A stretch of DNA of 64,000 nt, taken from contig NZ_CP157575.1 in assembly GCF_051628905.1 (NCBI RefSeq), forward strand, positions 1,922,001-1,986,000, given 5' to 3'. The first letter of the stretch is position 1. Every line of letters starts with the position of its first letter. A program made the position numbers and the translations under genes. This document shows positions 26,561 through 34,969 of the stretch, piece after piece. Origin of the DNA: Asaia sp037151935 (GTDB taxonomy: Bacteria; Pseudomonadota; Alphaproteobacteria; Acetobacterales; Acetobacteraceae). A model generated the notes under the pieces. The model did not search any database and was not told the origin of the DNA. It saw only the letters and a list, made by a program, of their open reading frames with translations.

Positions 26561-27702
26561 GCGCCGGGTTCCAGACGAAGGCTATCGGCAACAGCGCGGG
26601 CGAGGCGGGTATAGGCCTGGGCCGCTTCGCTTTCCGGCGCGGAAAGAATGATCGGCGTGCCCGCATCGGCGCTCATGCGAATATCGGCCAGAAGCGGAAT
26701 TTCGCCGAGGAAGGGCACGTTGGCTTTTTCTGCTTCCTCACGGGCGCCGCCATGACCGAAAAGCTCGGTGCGGTGATTGCAGTTCGGGCAGCAGAAATAG
26801 GACATGTTTTCGACGACGCCCAGGAGCGGCACGTTCATGCGTTCGAACATGGTCAGGCCACGGCGGGCATCGAGAAGCGCAATATCCTGCGGGGTCGAGA
26901 CGATGACAGCACCGCGCAGACTGAGCTTCTGGGCGATGGTGAGCTGCGCGTCGCCTGTGCCCGGGGGCATGTCGATAACCAGCACGTCGAGAGCGGGCCA
27001 GGCCACATCGGCGAGAAACTGCCCGATCGCGCCCATGACCATAGGGCCACGCCAGATCATGGCCTGCTGCTCGTCGACGAGAAAGCCGATAGACATGGCG
27101 TGCATGCCCCAGGCTTCGACGGGAATGATCTTGCCGTTTTCAAGCGCAGGTTTGGCAGAATGGCCGAGCATGCGCGGCAGAGAAGGGCCATAGATATCGG
27201 CATCGAGCATGCCGGTGCGCAGGCCGAGCTTGGCAAGACCGGCAGCGAGGTTGACGGCCGTGGTCGATTTGCCGACGCCGCCCTTGCCTGAGGCGACGGC
27301 GATGATCGCGCGCACCTGTGGCAGCGCCTTGCCATCGGGGCGGGTCGGCTGGGGGTGTCCGGGACTGTTGGCAGGCTGTTCGAGCTGGAAGGGACGATGA
27401 CCCTGGGGCTGAGGCGCTGCCTTGCCGGGGGCACGATGAGCCGTCAGAATGATGGTGGCGCGAGAGATGCCGGGCAGGCTGGCGAGAGCCGCTTCGGCGC
27501 GAGGGCGCAGCGGCTCGATACGGGCAGCGTCTTCGCGGGACGTCGCAAGTGACACGTGAGCGTGACCGTCACGCAAGGCGATGCCTTCGAGAGACGCGAA
27601 GCTCAGAACATTCGATGTGCCTGCCTCGTCTTTGACAAGACGCAGAGTCTCAAGAATTCTGTGCTGGTCAGCTTCATTGGCGGGTTTTTCAAAATCGGTC
27701 AT
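26557..27702 (-). CDS. Mrp/NBP35-family Fe-S cluster carrier ATPase
   Basis: P-loop ATPase (381 aa) of the Mrp (ApbC) family, which carries and inserts iron-sulfur clusters. The N-terminal DUF59/MIP18-like domain (about residues 1-110) is followed by the ATPase with VASGKGGVGKSTTAVNLA. Cluster ligands CCPNC occur in SYFCCPNCNHRTELFG. The start is ATG at 27702. The stop overlaps the small lipoprotein, an unusual partner for a cytosolic Fe-S factor. Its role in this organism is inferred from the family. Confidence 0.93.
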   Translation of the reverse strand: MTDFEKPANEADQHRILETLRLVKDEAGTSNVLSFASLEGIALRDGHAHVSLATSREDAARIEPLRPRAEAALASLPGISRATIILTAHRAPGKAAPQPQGHRPFQLEQPANSPGHPQPTRPDGKALPQVRAIIAVASGKGGVGKSTTAVNLAAGLAKLGLRTGMLDADIYGPSLPRMLGHSAKPALENGKIIPVEAWGMHAMSIGFLVDEQQAMIWRGPMVMGAIGQFLADVAWPALDVLVIDMPPGTGDAQLTIAQKLSLRGAVIVSTPQDIALLDARRGLTMFERMNVPLLGVVENMSYFCCPNCNHRTELFGHGGAREEAEKANVPFLGEIPLLADIRMSADAGTPIILSAPESEAAQAYTRLARAVADSLRLEPGA

Positions 27703-27845
27703 GTTTGTCCTCTGGCGACGGGGCCGTACCCAATGCGCTTTGGTTTAGCATGGGGGGAAGTGGATCGCGCAAGCATCTGCGCGTAAGAGCAGGGCGTTGC
27801 CGGGGCCCTATTCCCGGCCCGACTGGGCAGGAAAGCAGGACAGGA

Positions 27846-29045
27846 ATGAGCGAGGCCAAGACCGACGCCGCCCCCAAACGCAAGAAGCGCGATCATCGTA
27901 TCGATGCGCTACGCGGAATCGCGCTGCTGATGATGCTGGCCGATCATGCCCCTCAGGACGTTCTCAACCGATTTACCCTGCGCAATTTCGGTTTTGCCGA
28001 TGCGGCCGAGATCTTCGTGCTGCTGGCAGGTTACGCTTCCTGGCTGGCTTACGGGCGCCTCATCCTGCGCGGGCCGCCGACGGGCGGCTGGCTCATGGGC
28101 ATCGAACGCATCGTGCGCCGGTGCTGGCGGCTCTATCTGTTCCAGATGGTCATGCTGCTGGTGTCGGTGCTGACCATCAGACAATGGCGTCACTACTCGC
28201 CTGTGCCGGTCGATTTTCTGGAGCCGGAACTCGCCCATGGGCATGAATGGATCTGGCGCGTGCTGTCGCTTCAGGCCCTGCCCAATAATCTGAACATCCT
28301 GCCTCTTTATATCGTGTTGCTGCTCGGCTTTCCGCTGCTGGTCTTTCTCTGGAAGATTTCGCCCTGGCTGCTGGGAATAGCGAGTTTTGCGCTCTGGGGG
28401 CTGATCAACAGCGATCCGACGCTGAACCTGCCGAACTGGCTCGACCCGGATGGCTGGTATTTCAACCCCTTCGCCTGGCAGCTCATTTTCACGCTGGGTA
28501 TGCTGGCGGCCATCATGGCGGGCAAGCGTGAAGGCAATCTGCCCGGCCCGCTCTGGGCGAAGCTTCTGGCGGGCGCCTATCTGGTTTTCGGCGCGCTCGA
28601 GTGCTTTCCCTATGAGAGCTGGAACCTGCCCAACCTGAGGCCGCTTGCCGATGTGCCGCAGGCCGACAAATCCGACCTTGCCATCTGGCGTTGGGTCGAT
28701 GCCATGGCCATTCTGCTGCTCGTTCAGTCGTCGGTCACGGCTACCAGGATTTCCGAGACACGCATCGGCCAGGGTCTGGCACTGCTCGGGCGCCATTCCC
28801 TTGAGGTTTTCAGCTTCGGCACGATTCTCGATCTGTTTGCCCGTCTGGTCATGAACAGCTTCGGCGATGGCTGGATCATTCAGATTCTGGTCAATATTAC
28901 CGGCTTCATGGGGGTTTATACGCTGGCCCTCTGGCTCGATCGCCATCGGCGTCAGGCCGCCTTGATGGCAGGCGAAACGCGCAAGGAGGCGCGTGAAGAG
29001 GCGAAGAAAGATCGTGACGCAGAGATAGGTGACGCAAACCCCTGA
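27846..29045 (+). CDS. opgC: OpgC family acyltransferase
   Basis: Multi-spanning membrane protein (399 aa) of the OpgC family. It starts with RIDALRGIALLMMLADHAP, the signature of acyltransferases that add succinyl groups to osmoregulated periplasmic glucans. About ten hydrophobic segments follow and the tail is charged. The start is ATG at 27846 with AGGA before it; the longer frame to 27705 overlaps the mrp start. It is co-directional with degP and a FUSC gene. opgD-opgH lie 4.4 kb downstream, which supports a glucan role, though related proteins also modify other polysaccharides. Confidence 0.85.
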   Translation: MSEAKTDAAPKRKKRDHRIDALRGIALLMMLADHAPQDVLNRFTLRNFGFADAAEIFVLLAGYASWLAYGRLILRGPPTGGWLMGIERIVRRCWRLYLFQMVMLLVSVLTIRQWRHYSPVPVDFLEPELAHGHEWIWRVLSLQALPNNLNILPLYIVLLLGFPLLVFLWKISPWLLGIASFALWGLINSDPTLNLPNWLDPDGWYFNPFAWQLIFTLGMLAAIMAGKREGNLPGPLWAKLLAGAYLVFGALECFPYESWNLPNLRPLADVPQADKSDLAIWRWVDAMAILLLVQSSVTATRISETRIGQGLALLGRHSLEVFSFGTILDLFARLVMNSFGDGWIIQILVNITGFMGVYTLALWLDRHRRQAALMAGETRKEAREEAKKDRDAEIGDANP

Positions 29046-29064
29046 TTTGCGTTAGCGTAGCGCC

Positions 29065-30621
29065 ATGAAACATCGCCTCGTTCTTGCTGCTCTGATGGGC
29101 GGCTGGGTCTCAGCCAGTTCTTCCGTTCTCGCCCAGCCTGCGGCCCCCCCCGTCACACCGGCGGCGAATGCGGCAGCGGCCCCCGGCAATGGGGCTGCCA
29201 CGGCGCGCAGCGTCCATGCAGCGCCGGATTCCCTGGCCGATCTCGCAGCCCGTCTGCTACCCGCCGTCGTGAATATCTCGATCTCGGCCACGCTGAAGCC
29301 GGGCGAAGACGAGGACGATGATGACGGCCCGGATGCGAGCCCGGATGACGGGCCGCAAGTGCCGCAATTTCCCCCCGGCTCGCCGATGGAGAAATTCTTT
29401 CACGACTACATGAATCACGCGCCCAACCCATCGGACCCGCCGCGCAAGATGCAGGCACTGGGGTCGGGCTTCATCATCTCGCCCGATGGCTACATCGTAA
29501 CCAATAATCATGTCATCAAGGATGCCGATAAGGTCTCGGTAACCTTGCAGGATGGCACGGTGCTGCCCGCCAAGATCGTCGGGCGCGACAGCCGCACCGA
29601 TCTCGGCGTGATCAAGATCGAGGGCAAGACACCTTTCCCCACCGTCTCGTTCGGGGATAGCGACAAGGCGCGCGTGGGCGATCGCGTTCTGGCCATCGGC
29701 AACCCGTTCGGCCTGTCCGGCACAGTCACGAGCGGCATCGTGTCGTCACGCGGGCGCGATATCAATCACGGCCTGTATGACGACTATATCCAGACCGATG
29801 CCTCCATCAATCGCGGCAATTCGGGCGGTCCGCTTTTCGACCTCGACGGGCAGGTGATCGGCATCAACACAGCTATCTACAGCTCGAGCGGTGGCTCGAT
29901 CGGCATCGGCTTTGCCATTCCGGCCAATGACGCGAAAGGCGTCATCGAGCAACTGCGTCGCGACGGCCATGTTTCTCGTGGCTGGGTCGGGGTGCGCGTG
30001 CAGGATGTGACGCATGAAATCGCCGACAGCATCGGCCTCAAGCCCGAAAAAGGCGCAATGATCGCAGGCGTCGACCCGAAGGGGCCGGCAGCCGCCGCCA
30101 AATTGCAGACGGGCGATGTCATCACCTCGCTCGACGGCAAGCCGATCGACGGCCATGCCTTGCCGAGACTGGTGGCCGAGATCACACCGGGCACCAAGGC
30201 GGTTTTCGGTATCTGGCGCAAGGGCAAGACCCTGGATGCGACCCTCACCATCAAGCCCTCGCCTGAGGCGCCCGATATGCCGCCCACAGAGGCCAAAACC
30301 AAGGGGCCGAGCAAGCTCGCCCTCGCCGATCTGGGCGTCACGTTCTCGGCGATCGACGACGATACCCGCGCTAAATACAATCTTTCCGACTCGCAGCGCG
30401 GCGTTGTCGTGACCGATGTCACGCGCGACGGCCCGGCGGATACGCGCGGACTGCAACCGGGCGACGTGGTAACCGAGGTACAGCAGGTGGGCGTCAACTC
30501 GCCCGATGCGCTTTCGAAAGAGCTGACACGCGCGCGCCAGCAGAAAAAACACACGATCCTGCTTCTCGTTCAGGGGCAGGACGGGCTGCGCTGGGTGCCA
30601 CTACCACTCTCCGGGGAGTGA
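29065..30621 (+). CDS. degP: Do/DegP-type periplasmic serine protease
   Basis: Periplasmic protease-chaperone (518 aa) that degrades misfolded envelope proteins. The signal peptide runs to about residue 23 (LAQ). The S1C triad is His149 (TNNHV), Asp179 (RTDLG) and Ser253 (GNSGGP), followed by two PDZ domains. An unusual acidic patch (EDEDDDDGPDASPDDGPQ, residues 81-98) precedes the protease domain and may be a flexible regulatory insert. The start is ATG at 29065, 19 nt after opgC. The FUSC gene follows within 3 nt. It may be DegQ or MucD-like rather than DegP. Confidence 0.94.
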   Translation: MKHRLVLAALMGGWVSASSSVLAQPAAPPVTPAANAAAAPGNGAATARSVHAAPDSLADLAARLLPAVVNISISATLKPGEDEDDDDGPDASPDDGPQVPQFPPGSPMEKFFHDYMNHAPNPSDPPRKMQALGSGFIISPDGYIVTNNHVIKDADKVSVTLQDGTVLPAKIVGRDSRTDLGVIKIEGKTPFPTVSFGDSDKARVGDRVLAIGNPFGLSGTVTSGIVSSRGRDINHGLYDDYIQTDASINRGNSGGPLFDLDGQVIGINTAIYSSSGGSIGIGFAIPANDAKGVIEQLRRDGHVSRGWVGVRVQDVTHEIADSIGLKPEKGAMIAGVDPKGPAAAAKLQTGDVITSLDGKPIDGHALPRLVAEITPGTKAVFGIWRKGKTLDATLTIKPSPEAPDMPPTEAKTKGPSKLALADLGVTFSAIDDDTRAKYNLSDSQRGVVVTDVTRDGPADTRGLQPGDVVTEVQQVGVNSPDALSKELTRARQQKKHTILLLVQGQDGLRWVPLPLSGE

Positions 30622-30624
30622 CCC

Positions 30625-31680
30625 ATGATCTTCGCCTCGCTGTTCAGGGCCCGCGAAGACGGTGAGGCACCCTGGCGCCAGATGGTCAGAACCCTTGTGG
30701 CGGTGGCCCTTTGCTGGCTGATCGGTGAGGCAACAGGGCTGGACGAGACGATCTGGGCGCTGATCACGGCGCTGATCGTCACGCAATCGAGCATCGATCA
30801 GACTTTTGCCACGGCGCGTGACCAGATCGTCGGCACGCTACTCGGCGCCGTGGTGGGGACGCTTGCCATAACCGCACGGCTCGTCTTCGGACTGTACTGG
30901 CCGATCTTCTGCGTCGCTCTCCTGCCACTGGCCTATATGGCCGCCGTTCGCCCCTCGCTGCGCTTTGCCGGGGTGACATTGATGATCGTCTATCTGCTTC
31001 CCTCTCGTGGAAGTAACCCCTACTGGCCTCTAACCGAGCGTCTGACCGCCATTTTCCTGGGGGTGATCGTCTCGCTGGTTGTGTCATTCGTCGTCCTGCA
31101 CGCCAGCGCAAGACGGCGCGGTTTTCTGACCGCAGGACGCATGTTCCGCGAAATGGACGAACTGCTTCAGGCCGCTTTGAGACGCGAGGAAATGTGGAGC
31201 GAGCTGGAAGGGCGAAACGATCATTGTGCACGCAATCTGCTGGTCATCAATGAGTGCGTGGCCGAAGCCTATCGCGAAAACTGGGGTCTGCTCGAAAAGC
31301 GCCACCCCATCCTGACCGTGTTACCGGCCCTGATGCGTCGTATGCTCAGCGACACCATGCTGGTGGCGCGTGCCATCAATGCAGGCAAGGACAGGGGCGG
31401 CTTCTCCGGGGTCGCGGGGCTGCATACAGGCCTCAGCCATGCGTATCGCTCACTCGCCCGGCGCTGTGAGATCCATGCGGCAGGCAAAGCCCATGAAAAA
31501 CCTTATCGTCCGGGGCGGGAAGACGTATTGAGCGCTCTGCCGACGCTCGGACAGGACGCCCTGCCTGAGATGCATTTCGTCATTGCGCTCCTGCGTCAGG
31601 ATCTCCGTCGCGCGACCGATGTGCTGATGAGCACACCTGAGAGCCGGGCGAAGGATCTGCGGGACATGATCGGAAAATAG
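30625..31680 (+). CDS. FUSC-family inner-membrane protein
   Basis: Membrane protein (351 aa) of the FUSC / aromatic acid exporter family. Family members such as AaeB and YccS export hydroxybenzoates or act in stress. Five to six hydrophobic segments (LVAVALCWLIGEATGL, LVFGLYWPIFCVALLPLAYM, and others) fill the N-terminal half, and a helical soluble half follows. The start at 30625 is 3 nt after the degP stop, so it is co-translated. No transport partner gene lies nearby and the substrate is unknown. Confidence 0.85.
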   Translation: MIFASLFRAREDGEAPWRQMVRTLVAVALCWLIGEATGLDETIWALITALIVTQSSIDQTFATARDQIVGTLLGAVVGTLAITARLVFGLYWPIFCVALLPLAYMAAVRPSLRFAGVTLMIVYLLPSRGSNPYWPLTERLTAIFLGVIVSLVVSFVVLHASARRRGFLTAGRMFREMDELLQAALRREEMWSELEGRNDHCARNLLVINECVAEAYRENWGLLEKRHPILTVLPALMRRMLSDTMLVARAINAGKDRGGFSGVAGLHTGLSHAYRSLARRCEIHAAGKAHEKPYRPGREDVLSALPTLGQDALPEMHFVIALLRQDLRRATDVLMSTPESRAKDLRDMIGK

Positions 31681-31846
31681 CGCTAACGGCGCGTCACGAT
31701 GAACTTGTGATTGCTCTCGCACGTTTCTTTGACGGAAATACGCCTATGATGGGCGATGCGCGATTTCTGACGCGGGCCAGTTGATTCGATGTCTCTGCCC
31801 TGCCCGGAAACAGCAGCCTGAATAGAAACGAAAAGGGATTTAGCCT

Positions 31847-33310
31847 ATGATCACCCGTGAGACCCTGCAGAACCTGCCAGAAGGCGTGGCGGCTCCGTCT
31901 TATGATCTCAAGGACATCAAGCCTGGAATCCTTCATTTCGGCGTGGGCAATTTCTTTCGTGCGCATGAAGCCTATTATGTTGAAAAGGCTCTCGGTCTTC
32001 CGGGTCAGCATCAGTGGGGCATTGTGGGTGTCGGCCTGACATCCGGCGAGCGCTCGAAGAAAAAGGCAGATGATTTCACGTCGCAGAACTGCCTGTTCTC
32101 CCTTACCGAAACGGCGCCGTCGGGCGAGAGCAAGCGCAGCGTGATCGGTGCCCTGCGAGACTACATTCTGGCACCGGAAAAGCCTGACGCCGTTCTGAAC
32201 CTGCTGTCCGATCCCGGCATCAAGATCGTCTCCATGACGATCACCGAAGGCGGATACAACATCAACGAGCATACGGGCGACTTCGATCTCGAGAACGATG
32301 CCGTCCAGCGCGATCTCGCAAACCCGGAAACGCCGTCGACGATCTTCGGCTATGTGGTCGAGGGCCTGCGTCGCCGACGCGATGCGGGCAACCGGGCCTT
32401 TACGATTATGTCCTGCGACAATCTGCGCCATAACGGCAACGTGGCACGCAAGGCATTTCTCGGTTTCGCCCGTGCGCGCGACCCCGAACTGGCCAGCTGG
32501 ATCGAAGCCAATGCGACTTTCCCCAACGCCATGGTCGATCGCATCACACCGACCGTTTCGCCCGCCATCGCCGAACGCCTGAACCGCGAGAGCGGTCTGG
32601 ACGATCTTCTGCCGCTTGTGGCCGAAGATTTCACCCAGTGGGTGATCGAAGACGAGTTTGCCGATGGTCGCCCGGCTTTTGAAAAGGTTGGCGTCCAGAT
32701 GGTCGAGGACGTCACCGATTACGAGTTCATGAAGATCCGCATGCTCAACGCATCGCACATCTTCCTGGCGTTCTCGGGATTGCTGCTCGGTTACGATCAT
32801 ATCGATGAATCGATCAACGATCCCGATCTGCGCAAGCTGGTCGAGACCTATCTCGACACCGACGTCATCCCGACGCTCAAGGCAGCCCCCGGAGAGGATC
32901 TCGAGAAATACAAGGAGTCGGTTATTTCGCGCTTCTCGAACCCGGCCATGGCCGACCAGAATCTGCGCATTGGCAGCGACGGTCAGTCCAAGGTGCAGGT
33001 GTTCTGGACGGTAACGATCCAGAACCTCCTGAAGGGCAAGTTGTCGATCGACCGCGTGGCTTACGGTATGGCAGCCTATCTCGAAATGCTACGCGGCAAG
33101 AACGAGAAGGGCGGCAGCTTTGAGCCGATTGAGCCGACCTTCACCGAGGAAACGTGGAAAATTGCCAGAAGCGACGACTTCGAGGCTGGTTTCGCCCTGC
33201 CTGCCTTCGACGGCTGGCGCAAGCTGAGCCACGAGGCTCTTGACGCAAAAGTGATCGAATTGCGTCAGATCATCCGCGAGAAGGGCGTAAAGGCGGCACT
33301 TCCCATCTGA
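31847..33310 (+). CDS. mannitol 2-dehydrogenase (long-chain polyol dehydrogenase)
   Basis: Zinc-free NAD(P)-dependent enzyme (487 aa) that interconverts mannitol and fructose. The catalytic Lys296, Asn301 and His304 lie in KIRMLNASH, matching the known Lys-x4-Asn-x2-His arrangement of the mannitol 2-dehydrogenase family. The N-terminal ILHFGVGNFFRAHEAYY binds the dinucleotide. The length is typical. Acetic acid bacteria use such enzymes in mannitol and fructose metabolism. It lies between FUSC and opgD with its own upstream region of 166 bp. The cofactor (NAD or NADP) cannot be told from the sequence. Confidence 0.93.
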   Translation: MITRETLQNLPEGVAAPSYDLKDIKPGILHFGVGNFFRAHEAYYVEKALGLPGQHQWGIVGVGLTSGERSKKKADDFTSQNCLFSLTETAPSGESKRSVIGALRDYILAPEKPDAVLNLLSDPGIKIVSMTITEGGYNINEHTGDFDLENDAVQRDLANPETPSTIFGYVVEGLRRRRDAGNRAFTIMSCDNLRHNGNVARKAFLGFARARDPELASWIEANATFPNAMVDRITPTVSPAIAERLNRESGLDDLLPLVAEDFTQWVIEDEFADGRPAFEKVGVQMVEDVTDYEFMKIRMLNASHIFLAFSGLLLGYDHIDESINDPDLRKLVETYLDTDVIPTLKAAPGEDLEKYKESVISRFSNPAMADQNLRIGSDGQSKVQVFWTVTIQNLLKGKLSIDRVAYGMAAYLEMLRGKNEKGGSFEPIEPTFTEETWKIARSDDFEAGFALPAFDGWRKLSHEALDAKVIELRQIIREKGVKAALPI

Positions 33311-33409
33311 AAAGGATGCGCGAAAGCCGCACTCATGACAGATTTCTAGGGCAGGCGAGTTTTCCTGTGTCCCAAAGTAACTTATGGGCGTTAGGAAAAT
33401 CAGACATCA

Positions 33410-33426
33410 CCCGGCTCTCAGCCGGG
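33410..33426 (+). other. hairpin in the opgD leader
   Basis: CCCGGCT and AGCCGGG pair around a CTC loop, 20 nt before the opgD start and 8 nt before its GGAG. It could block or stage ribosome access. It has no T run, so it is not an intrinsic terminator for the upstream gene. Confidence 0.5.
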
Positions 33427-33445
33427 CCTGCTGGAGAAATTCATA

Positions 33446-34969
33446 GTGCTGCGTCGCGACCTCGTAAAAATCGGTGCTGGCCTCTCGATACTGGGGGCCA
33501 GCAAGATGGCCCGGGCGGCTCCCGCCCCCGCGCCACAGCCGACGGCATTCGACAACAATACCGTGCGCCTTATCGCGCAAAAGATGTCGAAATCGGCCTA
33601 TAAGGCCCCGCAACAGACTCTGCCCAGCGCCATCGACAATCTGAATTTCGACCAGTTTCGCGGCATTGCCTACAAGGAAGATCGCGCGCTGTGGCATGGC
33701 CAGAATCTGGCTTTCGATGTCGAGTTCTTTCCGCGTGGCTTCCTCTATCGCCCACGCATCAACATGAACGAGGTCGTTGACGGTCAGTCGACTCCCATCG
33801 TCTACGACCCCGACATGTTCACCTATCCCGATCCGATGCTGCGGGTGACCGACGATCTGGGCTTCTCGGGCCTGCGTCTGCGTAACGCCATCAACACGCC
33901 CAACGTCATGGAAGAATGCGCTGTTTTCCTGGGCGCCTCCTATTTCCGTGCTGTTTCCAAGGGGCAGAATTACGGGCTTTCGGCTCGCGGCTTTGCCAAT
34001 GGCACAGGCGACCCGAAGGGGGAGGAATTCGCTCTGTTCCGCGAATTCTGGCTGGAAAAGCCCAAGCCCGGCGTCGATTCAGTCGTTATCCACGCATTGA
34101 TGGACAGCCCCTCGGTCGTGGGCGCCTTCAGATTCACCATCCGCCCTGGCGCCACCACGGTATTCGACGTGCAGTCGAGCTTTTATCCGCGCACCGACAT
34201 CACCGAAGGCGGCGTGGCCGCACTGACCGGCATGTTCTATTTCGACGCGAATAACCGCAATCACGTCGATGACTGGCGCCCCGCCGCACATGACAGCGAG
34301 GCATTGCAGATGTGGACCGGCACCGGCGCCCAGCTCTATCGCCCGCTTAACAACCCAGTCGATCTGCAATTCTCGGCGTTTCAGGATGCCAGCCCGCATG
34401 GTTTCGGCCTGATGCAGCGCCGCCGTTCGTTCCATGATTTCGAAGACCTGGCGCTGAATTACGAAAAGCGCCCCTCGCTCTGGATCGAACCCATCGGCGA
34501 TTGGGGCGAGGGCGCGGTCGATCTGGTCGAAATCCCGACCCCGAACGAGGTGAACGACAATATCGTCTCGTTCTGGCGCCCCAAGCAGACCATGCAGGCC
34601 GGGCATGAATATGCCTATACCTATCGCATGTACTGGGGTTGGGACACGCCCTGGCCGACCGATCTGGCCCGTATCGGTGCAACGCGCGTCGGCGCCGTGA
34701 CCGACCATGCAGATGGCCGCATGTTCGTCATCGATTTCACCGGCAAGCCTTTCGAGAACCTGCCGCCCAATGCCGCCTTCCATCTCGTGCCGCAGGCATC
34801 GACCGGCACGATCAAGAATGTGGTTGTCGAGCCCAACCCTGAAATCAAGGGTTGGCGTACGACATTCGAATTCTATCCGGGCAGCGCGAAGCTGGCTGAG
34901 CTGACCTGCCAGCTTGCCAACGAGCAGGGCCCGATTTCCGAAAAATGGATGTATCGTTGGACGCCGTGA
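33446..34969 (+). CDS. opgD: periplasmic glucan biosynthesis protein, OpgD type
   Basis: Periplasmic protein (507 aa) of the MdoG/OpgD family that shapes the osmoregulated periplasmic glucan backbone. The N-terminus LRRDLVKIGAGLSILGASK carries a twin-arginine Tat signal, as in E. coli OpgD and unlike Sec-exported OpgG. QFRGIAYKEDRALWHGQNLAFDVEF and FPRGFLYRPR-type blocks are family signatures. The start is GTG at 33446 (GGAG upstream). The opgH gene begins before its stop. One of the two copies known in Enterobacteria is missing here, so this may cover both roles. Confidence 0.9.
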   Translation: MLRRDLVKIGAGLSILGASKMARAAPAPAPQPTAFDNNTVRLIAQKMSKSAYKAPQQTLPSAIDNLNFDQFRGIAYKEDRALWHGQNLAFDVEFFPRGFLYRPRINMNEVVDGQSTPIVYDPDMFTYPDPMLRVTDDLGFSGLRLRNAINTPNVMEECAVFLGASYFRAVSKGQNYGLSARGFANGTGDPKGEEFALFREFWLEKPKPGVDSVVIHALMDSPSVVGAFRFTIRPGATTVFDVQSSFYPRTDITEGGVAALTGMFYFDANNRNHVDDWRPAAHDSEALQMWTGTGAQLYRPLNNPVDLQFSAFQDASPHGFGLMQRRRSFHDFEDLALNYEKRPSLWIEPIGDWGEGAVDLVEIPTPNEVNDNIVSFWRPKQTMQAGHEYAYTYRMYWGWDTPWPTDLARIGATRVGAVTDHADGRMFVIDFTGKPFENLPPNAAFHLVPQASTGTIKNVVVEPNPEIKGWRTTFEFYPGSAKLAELTCQLANEQGPISEKWMYRWTP

